Origin: Malachius bipustulatus
Taxonomy: Eukaryota > Arthropoda > Insecta > Coleoptera > Melyridae
Assembly (NCBI GenBank): GCA_910589415.1
Contig: OU342630.1
Span: 77,558,186-77,622,185 of the forward strand
Direction: 5' to 3'
Length of the DNA: 64,000 nt
In this document: positions 37,405 to 49,680 of the stretch, piece after piece
Numbering within the stretch: position 1 is the first letter of the stretch
Layout: the number at the start of each line of letters is the position of its first letter
Notes under the pieces: generated by a model
Database searches by the model: none
What the model was told of the DNA's origin: nothing
The model's input: only the letters and a program-made list of their open reading frames with translations
Made by a program: the position numbers and the translations under genes

Positions 37405-38484
37405 AATATAATAGAATGGCATTATGAGCATGAGACTCCCTATTATGGATATTGTTGATTAAGAATTCCTGCATAGCTGTTCGTCCATTATTTCTTTTAT
37501 TTTATTTTCAAGTTTCGCAGATTTTGGTTGTGAATAGTGTCTTAGTCTAATATGAATGCACAAAATTATAAAATATAAATGTACTTAGTAGTTGTAATAA
37601 GACATATAAACTCAGTTTTGCCATTTGCTTTAACCAGACTTGTGATTTTTAGACGTATTTTAATCATAAGTTCGTTATTTTATGTGAAGTCTATTTTTTA
37701 TTTAAATGGACGTGCCAAGCAACTGTCAAGTTGGTAGACTATTATGTAAATTAGTAACAGTAATTTTGATATTTTCAGATATTCGCCTTAACCACAAAAA
37801 GTTGACTTTGTTACCGCCAGTCTATTTTTTTTGTCATTTATATCTTCTTCAATTAAAAGTCTTTCCTACTTTAATTTTTATTTTAACTTGATAGGTCAAT
37901 TTTACAACTTCGTTTTTGTGAAGTTCGAGGAAAAAAGGCAATTATCAAAAAATATAATATTTACTGTTGAAAGTCTCGCACAGGTTACCAACTTGAGAGC
38001 AGCTGTTCGGTGTGTCCATCTGATAAATAATAAATAGGCTGCTTATACATTTTGTTGTTCAGTAGAAAAAGTTACCAAATATGTACACAAAATATAACTA
38101 AATAATATATTGTACATAAAATTGACTAGAAGCTAGTCAGTAAGTAAATATCAAATATGTAATATTTTAATTTTTCCATCACACTTTGAAGTTTATGCAT
38201 TATTTACTTAAAAACAATAGATGACACAAATTAATTAACATTTAATTGTATATTATTTATAAATAGGATATAAATAGATTGATCTATGAGTACATATTTT
38301 ATTGCTAAGTTGTTTTTCAATTTTGTATGAATTACTTTTTAATACATTTTTATTTTACCAAGGTGTGTTTTTTTATTATGTTATCTATTTTAGTTCTGCG
38401 TTAACAGTAGCATTTTAGCTCATTTTTCTTAGGATCAAGTGAATATCAAAGAAGTTGATTTTTCAAATGTCTACTCATCATATA
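37405..38484. other. Gene-free AT-rich stretch
   Basis: No gene is visible. Frames at 37,706-38,037 are AT-rich chance frames. Confidence 0.45.
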
Positions 38485-39513
38485 CAGGGTGACAATAATC
38501 AACCATCGTTGTATGGCTTTGTTATTTCAACAGTTACAGATTAGGTTAAATTAGCAAAGTTGGGCAGAATTGGTGGCTTATTAAGAATCGGAAATTAAAT
38601 TTAAAAAAAATTCAGCCAAAACTGAAATATGCTGAAAAAACTTATTTTTTTTTTTATTCATATCTTTTTTATTTTTTGAAATAAATAAATTATTTCTTGT
38701 AGGTTATTAGCATAAGCTGTCAAGAGTCATCAATTCGACACTTCAGAAATTTTCAAAGCCAACTAGATCCCAAAGTTTTCATAGTCAATTTTTGTTTTTC
38801 TTATGGCCGCCATATTGGATTTTCATTTCATTCTGTTTAAAAAAAATAGGGAAATCAAAAAGTCTATCATATTGAAAAAAAAATCAAAATTTTATTCTTC
38901 TTTTTTCGAAAAGAAAAAGCTTTCTTCAACCTTCTTCAATTCTTCGTCATATTGCGAAGTCACACGACGTCGTTCGGTGATAAAATTTTCTTTTTCAAGG
39001 GAAGAAAGTAATTGTTAGAAACCAGAAGCGATTAGATTCAAGGGAAAACCCAGTAAGGCGAGGGCAATTAATTAATAGCTAAGAGCTCCTAGTGCATTTT
39101 CTGAACGCAAGACACGTTTCTCTCGGCATCCAAAAATAAAAAAAACATGTTAAAATACACAAATGCCACTAAGCTAAAATATCACATTTTCTGGCAAGTG
39201 TTTCGAAAAACGAAGAAAATTTTGAAGAATTTTTTTTAATATGATAGATTTTTGGTTTCCCTAATTTTTTTAATACAGAATGATATAAAAATTCAATATG
39301 GCGGCCATAACAAAAACAAAACTTGACTAAAATAAAAAAAATGATTTTTCAGTTTTTTTCAGAATATGCCAGTAATGGCTGAATTTTTCAAAAATTTAAT
39401 TTCCGATTCTTAATAAGCAACAAATTCTGCCCAACTTTGCTAATTTAACCTAATCTGTAACCCTTGAAATAACAAAGTTAGCCATACAACGAAGGTAGAT
39501 TATTGTCACCCTG
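38485..39513. mobile_element. 1,029-bp fold-back element (family A relative)
   Basis: TATA/CAGGGTGACAATAATC at 38,481-38,500 mirrors ATTGTCACCCTG/TATT at the right end (39,502-39,517). Inner pairs are AAAGTTGGGCAGAATT against AATTCTGCCCAACTTT and CAATATGGCGGCCATAA near 39,295 against TTATGGCCGCCATATTG near 38,801. The segment from ACTAGATCCC to GGCCGCCATATT is shared with the family A element at 19,626, although the outer arms differ. Confidence 0.82.
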
Positions 39514-39645
39514 TATTATGATTCGTCGTGCATAATTAATTAATTAGAAGAAATTAAACATAACAATATTAATTTAAAACTTAATTGCCCTACTTTTGTC
39601 ACATTTAAACCAGCTTATTTCTATTAGCGTATTCTAAGGTCGCGC

Positions 39646-39767
39646 GGTTCTCACTTATACGACGTCCGATGACAGCGGCAACGCGACAACACGAAAAAAT
39701 TGCGGGGGGACTTCACCCTCGTGTTGTCGCGTTGCCGCTGTCGTCGGACGTCGTACAAGTGAGAACC
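39646..39767. repeat. 122-bp near-perfect hairpin
   Basis: Arms of about 48 bases (39,646-39,693 and 39,720-39,767) differ at only about two positions. The left arm begins GGTTCTCACTTATACGACGT and the right arm ends ACGTCGTACAAGTGAGAACC. The loop is about 26 bases and includes GCGGGGGG. Flanks share GGTCG, a partial match to an 8-bp duplication. Two short open frames across it are by-products of the palindrome. Confidence 0.8.
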
Positions 39768-39824
39768 GGTCGTATGCGTACAGGCAAATTGTCGGAAATA
39801 AAGCAGGAAGATCGAAGAAATTGG

Positions 39825-40255
39825 GCTGTATAAAAATTTCATCCACACAATAGGATACTACATGAAAAATTAGGATAGGGACATGTAAGCCGTTTTCCGA
39901 TAGTTGGAGCCTTTTCCGATGTACACTGCTTTTAAAATGAGAAACTGCGATTTTCAGTTATTTATAACTCATAATCTACTCATTTTAGACTGCAACTATA
40001 AAAACCATTCTTGTTGGGCTTTCACGAGAAATATGAAAAAACAAAAATATAGAAGTGTCCTATTTAAAAAGCAACCTTCAAATGACCATTAAATTGATCC
40101 ACAAGGTCAAAGTCATCAAAGTCATCAGTACAGTCAGATGACCCCCATTGTCTTGAACAACTTTTGTCTGCACAATTTTTTTTTATCTTGGTATTCTTGG
40201 TTACCAACAGAGGATATACGGGTCCGAAGATTAAGATGACTCACCCGGTATACTA
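39825..40255. repeat. Decayed half-copy of family C fold-back
   Basis: CATCCACACAATAGGATACTACATG, read only as its core TAGGATACTACATGAAAAA, and TAGGGACATGTAAGCCGTTTT match the interior of the 31,326-32,205 element. The right edge has CACCCGGTATAC near 40,240. Only one arm remains clear. Confidence 0.55.
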
Positions 40256-40453
40256 GGTATAGGTACATGTGATAGTTTTTGTATTTTCGACTTAATTTAT
40301 CGTATAAAAGTTTTTAAAATTTCTTTGCCTAGCCTACAGTATATGGCATCTTACATTTATTTTTACTTTTGTCTCTTTATTATTCCTTTAGTAAACCAGT
40401 TGCCCCAAATTCGTTTATCAAACGCTTAACCGCCGAACAATTTCAGAGAAGCG

Positions 40454-40497
40454 GCATGCAGAAAACTTTTCGAGGAAAGTTTTCTGCTTGCCGCTTC
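40454..40497. repeat. 44-bp hairpin
   Basis: AAGCGGCATGCAGAAAACTT pairs with AAGTTTTCTGCTTGCCGCTT across a short loop. Probably a micro-MITE. There is nothing to support a microRNA. Confidence 0.6.
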
Positions 40498-42601
40498 CCC
40501 AAAATAATGTTATATACGCAAGCATTAAGTTTCCGATGACGATAATTAATTTTAGTTTTGTGGTCATTTCAATAAAAAGATCAAATCATTATTTGGGCTA
40601 TATCAATTCCAATGACGACAAATAAAAAATAAATTAGTTATTGAAAAGGCTCCAATTTTCTTGTAATGTAAAAAATGTATTACATACATCAGGTCCGGCA
40701 TCACAATTCAAAATAAGTTAATAGACTTCCACTGTAATTTTTTGCTCCAAATATCCACTAAATCAAGATTTAATTATTGATCGTTAGTTTGAAAACACTT
40801 TCATATTCTATTAATTTTTTGTTATAAGATGAATTAATGGTATTTATTAATTAGCTCCACAGGTAGGTAACCAAATTAAAGGATATCCAGTTGAAAGCAA
40901 CGTATGTAGGTATGAAATATGAATAATTGCATACAAAACCCATTATATAATAGCATGTTTCGACCAGAGACCTGTGAGAGGGGAGATATTTTTTGTTAGA
41001 AAATTTTTTCCCGCATTTTTTTTTTATTTGCTCAATTGCTCGCACAATGTAAAGGTGGAAAGCTGCATGTGGAAATAATTAGGAAGCCTGATACACACCA
41101 TCCAGTGAGTGAGCTAGTTGCTCCAACAAAAATATGTTGTGCCTCGACCAATTCAAAAGTACGCGCGCGGTTATAAAGCTTATATGTACTGTGTAAACAG
41201 CCGAAAGGAGAGTTAGAAGCTTGGCAAAACCTAGTTGGGATATAAATAAACGCGTCTATTTTATCTAAACGACAAATTGGCATAATAGTCTTTCCGTATG
41301 TTTTATATTCTGATGATTTCGTAAAGATACGAAAATACGAATACCCCACTTAAGAGGGGTATTCACGAAGTTCGTAAAATCCGTGTACTTTTACGAAATC
41401 ATGACAGTTATTCGTAGGCTTATACAACATTTAACAATTCTGATTGGTTTTCTGAAGTATGAAGTGATAATTTCGTAAAACTACACGCATTTTACGAACC
41501 TCGTGTATATCCCTAAAATAGCTTAGCTTCAAACTTGTTACTTTGTTACGAATTCCCGGGGTAGGGGGAATATTTACCAATTGAGCGATGTGTGGGTATG
41601 AGAATCACGCAAGAAAAATTAAAGGCAACTTTTCCTAAAAATGAGACCATTGCAAAACAGTATGTTGTGATTGAAGTGCTATCGAATGTATAAGTTTCAA
41701 CTTTGAAAATTAATAACTAATACAGAACTCGGAATTACATTAATCTGACTTTTTTAATTACTGAAAAACAACTGACATTTATAAACAACTTCAAAGGTAA
41801 CTTAAAATATTAACAGGTGTTACTACAGTTACTTATCTGCAAAACAGTTGGGCTCCAAGAGAAATAAACTAAGTAAAATTACGGCAACAAATGCAAACAT
41901 CTAATTAAACTATTAATTCAGGTTTTATTGATGGCCTTGTCGTGTGTAGCTGTCTAACGCCTAACGTCACAGATAGCTTACTGATCAGAGATCTTTAATA
42001 AAAATACACAGTAAATTATTACATCGATCGTGCATGCTCTCATTGTACTCTCATGAATCAGAGGTCACAGCAAAGTATCTGTTGCAGGTACGAGACCTTG
42101 GAAGCGCATTAGTCACTTTCCGTGATCACTGCGTCATCTTTCTGGCTGCGTTCTGTCGTCCCTCGGTGCTGCCTGGTTCTGCACTTCTGCCGTATCTACC
42201 TTCGTTTCCATATTTCTTTGGGTGTATCTCGTATTTGTGTTCTTGTGTCTAATGTCAGTGTCATCTGTCTGATAGTGTCAATATCTACTGTATATATTTT
42301 TGTTTACTTTTGGCTGAGAAAATTATTTGAATTGAAAGTAGTTCAATTCAATTTTAATTTGTAAATACATAATAATAGTTAATCAATTAGTTATTATCAA
42401 TCAGAAATTTGCAATAAATAGTAAGTGTGGTAATTTTAAGCTGGACTTTTGTTGGGTAATTTCCTAAATATAATTATTATGTTGTCAAGTTTCAAGTTAC
42501 TATTAATTATGTTGTCACCTTTTAAAGTACAGGTACCTGAAAAAATTTTCACACTCCACACCCTCGTATTTTCATGATTTTATTAACGTGGTCTCATAAA
42601 C
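40498..42601. other. Gene-free stretch upstream of zinc-finger gene
   Basis: Apart from the 41,356-41,514 inverted repeat I see no gene. The less AT-rich part at 42,090-42,260 could include 5' untranslated sequence of the zinc-finger gene, but no promoter motif is convincing. Confidence 0.35.
41356..41514. repeat. 159-bp inverted repeat
   Basis: GGGGTATTCACGAAGTTCGT at the left pairs with ACGAACCTCGTGTATATCCC at the right; inner GTACTTTTACGAAATCATGAC (core TACTTTTACGAAATCATGAC) pairs with the region ending at 41,485. A MITE-like fold-back of unknown family. Confidence 0.6.
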
Positions 42602-44686
42602 ATGGATAAGAAGAGTAATAGAAATAATTCCGTTCAAAATCTGACATCCCCATCATACCAACATCGCAAGAAATTACTTGAATCCGAGGGTGCACTAGAA
42701 AAACATGAATTGAGATATAAAGCTGAAGATGTTAATGCCTGCAAGGTAATGATAGACACTAGTATGTTGTTGTTTGCATAATTTTTCTATGTAGACTCTT
42801 AAGAAAAGCTTCACTTTTCAAAACATGAACGTTACTACCACTTCAATATTTTTAATATTAGTCACTCTCAGGTTTGTAAGAAGACATTCAAGACTTCTTC
42901 ATCCCTCATCAATCATATGGTCGTTCATGAAAAGGTCAAAAATTTCATGTGCAGATTTTGTGCTAAACAAGTTTCAAGAGCGGGGGAGCTTAAAATTCAT
43001 GAAAGAATACATACGAAAGAAAAAGTCTTTGTCTGCCAGGTTGGTCTGCTCATTTTAGCCAAAGTCCATCATCCATCTAAATTTGTTATTTTGCAGGAAT
43101 GTGGAAAAGGTTTCTCTCACAGACAGAGTTTGATCACGCACAATACGATTCACACGGGTATCAAGCCTTTTCAGTGCGAAAATTGTGGCAGATTTTTCAG
43201 CTGCATCGGAAATCTATCCAAGCACCGAAAACATCATCCAGATACTTGTGGACATATTCCTCTGAAAACCCATAAAGTTAATCATCCGGTTACAAAAATT
43301 AGAATCAAACTAAGCGCTCCAGCTAATACCAGAATAAAGCAGAAGAAAACTCTGAACCCTGTTAATTTAGAATTAAATGAGCCATCAGAAGATTTGCATA
43401 AAAAAAATTATGAAGATTTAGAAACTTCTTATAGAGAAAATTCAAAGGAGAAAGATATGCTGCCTGAGAAATTTGAAAAATGTTTAGGATCTCTGGATAT
43501 TTTTCCAGATTATTTACCAATTGAAATAAATGATGCAGAAGTTGGGGAGTTTTTTATTAAAGACGATAGTACCATAAATACTGATGGTAATTTGGTCATA
43601 AGTAAAGTATCTAAAACTGAAATTCTCCTTGATCCACAAGGAGAGGAACCTCAAGATATTGGAGACATTAAGGATAACAAAATGGATAAAATTGAAAACA
43701 TTAATAAAGAGAGTTTCAATGCGAAGATACCTTTAAAAGAATTTGAAACGTTTATTAATGATAGAAACTTAGGTGAGAAAAAATGGTCAAATTAATTATT
43801 AAATGTTTAAACATTGAGCCTACCTCCACTAAAAGCTACCTCATTCTAGCAAAAAGTAGCTTAAATTCTTTGATATTACAAAAAAAATTTATACATTCAT
43901 TTTAAAATTTTAGTTGGTGTTGATGTCGCCAAGTGTATCACCTGCAATAAAGAATACTCAAATCTAAAATGGCTCTTCAAACACGAGAAAAAACATATGA
44001 CGATGAAAATAAAGCCAACAACCTTGTTCAAATGTACTTGCTGCAGTATGAAGTACGCTACTAGATCTGAACGTCAGATACATCAAGAAAATCACCACGC
44101 TGACATTCTGAGTAAGCTCTTTGTGTTGTAAATAAAAATGACTGAATCATGAAATCATATTCTTACAGCATGTAATGATTGCGAAAAAATATTTTCAAGC
44201 AGTGAAGCTTTAAATTTGCACAAAAACTCTGTGCATAAGGGAATACCCCGAAAATCCTACTCTTTTATTTGCGAAGCGTGTGGTGCCCAATTCAAGCAGA
44301 AGTGTTTCCTCTCTTACCACGAAAAAAACAAATGCGAAAGTAAATCTTTTGACTGCAAGATCTGTGGAAAACATCTTTCTAACCCTTACAGCAGGCAAAA
44401 TCATATGAGGTTACATAATTCCGTAAAAGAGTTCGTTTGTAAGTTCTGTGATAAAAGCTTCTACTGGAAGGGACAACTGAAAATCCATGAACGAAAGCAC
44501 ACCGGAGAAAAACCTTTTACTTGCTTGTATTGTCCGAGAGCGTTTGCTTATAGGGAGAGCTTGATCACCCACAGTAGCGTCCACACAGGCATCAAGCACT
44601 GCATTTGTAAAGCGTGTGGGAAGGAGTTTTCTTCTGCTGGAAACCTTACAAAACACAAGAAAACGCATGTTAGCACTTGCGGTTAG
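42602..44686 (+). CDS. Twelve-finger C2H2 zinc-finger protein
   Basis: Exons 42,602-42,745, 42,872-43,039, 43,097-43,772, 43,914-44,111 and 44,169-44,686 join to 567 residues and a stop with consistent phases (0,0,1,1). Two introns fall inside a CxxC pair (CK/VC and CQ/EC), and splicing restores each finger, which strongly supports the model. Fingers 1-4 lie in the N-terminal part, then an acidic, Lys-rich linker of about 170 residues, then fingers 5-12. Finger 8 is C2HC-like (HEKNKC). Fingers 2-4 and 10-12 are paralogous: ELKIHER, then ESLITH or QSLITH with HTGIK, then GNLSKH or GNLTKH, each block ending TCG. A DNA-binding nuclear regulator is expected. No ZAD or BTB domain is present. If intron 3 is retained, the frame stops at 43,795, giving a shorter protein with fingers 1-4. 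The family member is not recognised. Confidence 0.88.
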
Positions 44687-44714
44687 AGGCATAAAGGTGT
44701 TTTAATTTATAACT

Positions 44715-44722
44715 AAATAAAG
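44715..44722 (+). terminator. Polyadenylation signal, zinc-finger gene
   Basis: AATAAA in ACTAAATAAAGTTG lies about 30 bases beyond the stop codon, giving a very short 3' untranslated region. Confidence 0.5.
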
Positions 44723-44868
44723 TTGAAGGTGTTTAGTGTTATGGATAATGTATTTTCTTTATTTGCATACCTGTAAATTGTGGCCTACTAGAGCAAATAA
44801 ATTTTTTATGATTGAAAAATTTTTTGAGCAGATTTACATTTTAAAATCTAACTAGTTTCAGAACTCTA

Positions 44869-45029
44869 CTAACCAGAACTATGTCTGGCTGTAACTGAAA
44901 TCGTAATAATTTCCGGGCTGTTGGTTGAATTGCGTTCGAGTGTAAAGTAGCATCTAACCAGAATCTTGGAAGCTTTGCCTTCGAACTCATTACCACAGAT
45001 GATGTCTGCCATAATTATGGTTGCAACAT
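44869..45029 (-). CDS. Possible terminal exon, unknown gene
   Basis: On the minus strand an acceptor-like TACTTACTATAG precedes 52 open codons beginning VATIIMADIICGNEFEGKAS and ending ARHSSG before a TAG. A minus-strand AATAAA lies about 105 bases downstream. The peptide shows no motif I know. It would be convergent with the zinc-finger gene. No upstream exon could be matched: donor-like GTAAGT strings in the 50,360-51,112 gene are in the wrong phase. Confidence 0.2.
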
Positions 45030-48000
45030 CTATAGTAAGTACACACCATAAGTTAACCACAAATTAGCTTAGAAAATTGTTGTTAAATCAAAGGAGTACA
45101 ATTGTAACAATAAACTCTATTGAGCAACGAAAGACTTTTTGGGATCCAAGTTCTTCCAATGCCAGAATGCCACCAATCAAGGATAAGAGATACAGTGAAA
45201 AGACAATCTTATTTATTTAACTATAAATACAATATGCAAATTAAAATATTTCACATTCAACAATCATAAACGCAGAACTAGAGCTAACCAAAAGTTTGAA
45301 ACAAACTCATAAATAAAATCACACAAAACATAATCAAGGGATGGAGAATTTTAGCAGCCATACCATGCAGTAAGATGTTTTGAGAAAATACCCCATTCAC
45401 ACTTCATTATCAAAAAAAAAAGGTCCTGCGCCGCCTTTACACTTCATCATACAAAATCATACCAATAAACTATAAAATTTTGTGTCAACGAAATTAGAGT
45501 TGGATAAAAAACACCATCAAAGGGATATTTTAGTTTTAACCAATGTCTAGGCACCCTAATATCCATTTTCACCAATTGCCATGACATTTGGCTTGTTAAA
45601 TTTTATAGTTTGATATCTGATTGGATTGGACTACAACGGACTTAACCCTTCGAATTTTTAGCTTATCAGAATACAAAATTTTAACAAGTCAAATGTCATC
45701 ATAATTTCTTTGTGAATTAAGAGATCAGGCTCATAATAAAATGTGATTTGGCAGTTCATGTTATTGTAAAATTGTGTAAATGTAAACATTTGGCAGTTTC
45801 TCATTTTTATATAAATCATTCTTGCAGAAGAGTAGGTTCTATCAGAACACAACCCCTAAGCGACAAAAAAAGTTTAATTAAAAAGGTTTAATACCAAATC
45901 AAGGATTAGTATTTTGGTTTTTAGGTAAGTTACTGCTGAAATTATTGTGCAAATAATAGCAACAAGTAGAAGAGAATACTGTTTTCTAAACACTAATGAT
46001 GTAGTTACGATTAGTAGAAAAAATATTCAAATATAAAACTATAGTTGTTAGACTTACATCACTATTTATGGTATCGTAAATAATTAATTTTTCTGAAAGT
46101 TGGTACCAACAGCCGTAAGTACAGTACTGACTCGTTCTCCTACTGCTCAAATCAGATTAAACCAGTACTAATTTTACTTTGAAGTGTACCTTGACGTCTT
46201 ACATCTGTTAGAAATTAGATTTCACAGCAACGTTTAGCAGCATTTAAAGAATCTAAAGGCAAACACTAGTCATATTGCATCAAATATGATGAATATAGTT
46301 AAAAAAAAAAATGGACAAGCTTTCAGGATTGCAGTAGCAAAAAATCCAACATCCACAAAACAGGATTAAGTGAGTGAGATGCGGAGAGGAATTGATGAAA
46401 TTATTGTTAATGAAAAAGCATTATGAGTAGGTAGGCACTATCTGTTGGAGAGCCTCATAAAGTTGGACAATCTTTAAAAAACAGAAGACTGATTGTTATG
46501 GGATAAAATGTTCATAGACGATTTGGTCACCTCCAAAGAGCAAAGAAAGCACCACCTGGCAGTATGGGGGAGCAATTCAATTCTTCTGGATGAAGGCAAC
46601 TCACTTTTATTTAAATACAAAAAGCATTAAAAGTTAAAATTCCTCTTTCAAATCATTAAGAAAATGATAATGAGTAATGCTGTTTATAGGCAACCATGAA
46701 AAGCATTAAGTGGAAACAGTTAAACATGCATCAGAAGTGGGAATTATAATATTATAAAATGGGAGGTAACATTTTTACTTTACAATTTAAATAAACTTCA
46801 ACTGATTTTGCTTATAAACAACACAAGTAGCAAAATATTTACAGCGAATAAAAAAACCGCTTACCCTAAAGTTTCAGCTCTAAGAGTTTTCAGACAAACA
46901 TTATATTAAACAGATCCTTTCAGCTGGTTTTGGGTTAACATTATACCCATATTGACAACAATTTAAAACTTGCCTTATATCACAAGTAAGTATCATTAAC
47001 TTTTAGTGTATTTATTTTTTATGTTACAAATTTATGTTTTGGCAGCCTCAAAATATCTGACAGAAAAAAATTAGGGTCATGGTCAAACTTCACCAAGATG
47101 TAAATTTTTTGGCATTTTGGTTGGTGAAGTGTTGCCAAGACCTTCAGTTTCACCCTGCATAATACGAATTATGTCAATTGATTTTAAATGACGCCTGGCC
47201 TGGAAATTTAATTTTTGAACAGTTAAATTCATCAGTTAAACCTGAAAGAATCAATCAATGATGGGATGACGGGTTATTATTTGGTCATTATCGATGGAAC
47301 AATTATGTGATGTGTCATTTATACTTGTTCATTTATGGCAAAATATATTATCTTGTGTGGCATCGTTTGGAACCGATGGATCAACCGGTGAATAAAAGAA
47401 TACGCCTTATTCAACCGTATGCCTCATCATAATTCTTTATATGCTCCAGTCAAAAATATGTCAATAAATGAAAAAAAAAAACTAGTAACATGATATTACG
47501 AGAAATAAACAAAAAATTACTAAATTTCTAAAATAAAAAAGACTGGGCTTAAAATGAAAATAACTTCTTCAGATAAGAAAATGTGAAGGAATGACAGATT
47601 TTCATCCAATAATTTTGCTTGCTATGTAATAATTTTTAAACTCACTTCCATCAAACCTTTAATATTGGTCATGTTGGGTGCACTGCAACGAAATTTACCA
47701 CAATACTAGATTTGTGGTAACTTTTGTGAAAAATCAGAAATCTGATAGCAACTTCTTAAAAATAATAATTAGTGCCTGCTAAGTTATTTAAGTCCTGGCA
47801 ACTCTGTTAAGGTGCCTACCATTGCCTTCAATAGATTTCATCACATTTTATTTAATTATTACACTTTTTTAATTGCCGGCTGGTAATTTCTTTGGATTGT
47901 TTATATCGAGGTTTACATTAAAATGAAGCCCCTTAATATTGCACTCTATACATCAATGTTTATAAAATATGTTTATCATGAAATGTACAGTTTGTCCCTT

Positions 48001-48787
48001 AATCTTATATCATTATTGAGGGGAGAGAGACAAATCCCTTGGTAAATTTTAGGACCAAAAGTACAGGAAATTCTCTTCCTAATTAGTTAAATCAAATTCT
48101 GAACAATTAGTTTGTCTTAAAATTGATTCTAAATAAACATGAGCGGTCATGTGACTTTTCAACCGACATTTTAACAGGTTTTTTTTTCAAAAATTATCAG
48201 ACCTTTTCTGGATTATTGAAATTACTGCTTACTACCTTACACTAAACTTACCTTTTCTAGTATATTAAAATGGAAATTAAGGTCTTTAATTTAAAACATA
48301 CATGAGTTTTTGGCCGGAGTGCTTGAAATAAAGTGAGTGTTTTTAAGACCCGATACCCATGAATACTTACAAAAGTTTTTATTATTGCTACATTTTGAGA
48401 TCATAAATTATTGTTGAATATTTGAATTAGGATTTTCAATAATCTATCTTAATAATTATTTTATTTGACGTAACAGTGAGTACTCCAATCAAAACAATTA
48501 AAAAGTTGACATTTAGACATCGTTTCTGTGGTAACGTTGATTAATATTGGATTTAAACATGCTCAGGCATTTTATAAATAAGCATTATTTATAGGTTACC
48601 GATAATCAAAAACATTTTTTCCACATTTGGTCACCTATAATCCGTAATTAAAAAACACTTTCAAAATGTACCAATAATAAAAACTAGCGTAAAATATTTA
48701 TGGATACCGGGTCTTTAAAACACTCACTTTGTTTATCTAAAACTCGCGCTTATTTTAAAGACCATTATATCCACTCATACTTTAATT
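45030..48787. other. Gene-free stretch, few repeats
   Basis: I see no coding signal and fewer hairpins here than elsewhere. It might include a long 3' untranslated region of the minus-strand gene at 50,360, since minus-strand AATAAA-like strings occur near 45,212, but this cannot be decided from sequence. Confidence 0.35.
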
Positions 48788-49672
48788 TAGGGCTGTGCTT
48801 TTTACGAATTATTACTAACCGTTTAACCGAAAAATGTTCGGTCGGTTAACCGGTTAACCGTTTTAGTGATAAATAAAAAATAAATAAATAATAGTACCTA
48901 CCTAAATATTTGCTAAAGAATAAACAATAATTATCAAATTCCTGTTTGTTTATATTTTATTAAACTGACTACAGTACGCCAGAAAGCAATAGGTTAGACT
49001 GGTTGGGAATATCATTCAAGATTTCAAATTTCCAAGATGTTTATGAGAATTACCTTTACATTGTTACACGGTAAAAGTCTATTTACATCTAAAGGTACAA
49101 ACGTTTGTGTTTAGGCCCAGTGTTCAACCTGGACATCCATGTTTTTATTATTATTAAATGGATTTTGAATGACTCAGCCTGTCCCTATTAGATGTGAATG
49201 CAGTCATTCAAAATTCATTTATTAATAAAAATGCACATCCACGTTGAATACCTGGCCCGTGTCTGTGCCATAAGTTGTAAATAGATTATAGTCGGTAGTG
49301 TTTGCCCGAGTGTTCGCCCTTCCCTGAAACGTTAGCCGATTATGATGAACCCATCCCACCCCAATCGCCCGAACGTCGAGACCACCGGCACAAGGTTTTC
49401 AGTTTTATTCCCTGGAAATCTTGGAACACCTGCACCACAGTCATGCCATAGGTATACATAATAAGTAATTCAATGATCTCAGTCTCAGTGAAGCATTTAT
49501 CTTTTGAAAACTGTAAATGTAAATGAAAATTAATAATAGTATTTCGAAATTTTTTTATTATTAGGTATTATCCTATAATATTCAATTTCGGATAAACGGT
49601 TATCGAAAATTATAACCGGTTATCAGATTAAAAGTCGGTTAAACGGTTAACCGGTTAACCGTCACAGCCCTA
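48788..49672. mobile_element. Non-autonomous hAT element, 885 bp, 8-bp target duplication
   Basis: Ends TAGGGCTGTG and CACAGCCCTA form 10-bp terminal inverted repeats. They are flanked by identical CTTTAATT copies at 48,780-48,787 and 49,673-49,680, the 8-bp duplication typical of hAT transposition. Both subterminal regions carry the palindrome CGGTTAACCGGTTAACCG or close variants. A smaller inverted repeat (49,114-49,258) sits inside. No transposase frame is present. Confidence 0.88.
49114..49258. repeat. 145-bp inverted repeat nested in the hAT element
   Basis: GTTCAACCTGGACATCCATG at the left mirrors GCACATCCACGTTGAATACC at the right, and GGATTTTGAATGACTCAG mirrors AGTCATTCAAAATTC. It is probably a MITE that inserted into the hAT copy. 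Confidence 0.6.
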
Positions 49673-49680
49673 CTTTAATT

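Noticed and set aside
40454..40497. MicroRNA precursor
   Set aside because: The stem is short and the loop tiny; similar hairpins here are mobile-element ends. No small-RNA evidence is available.
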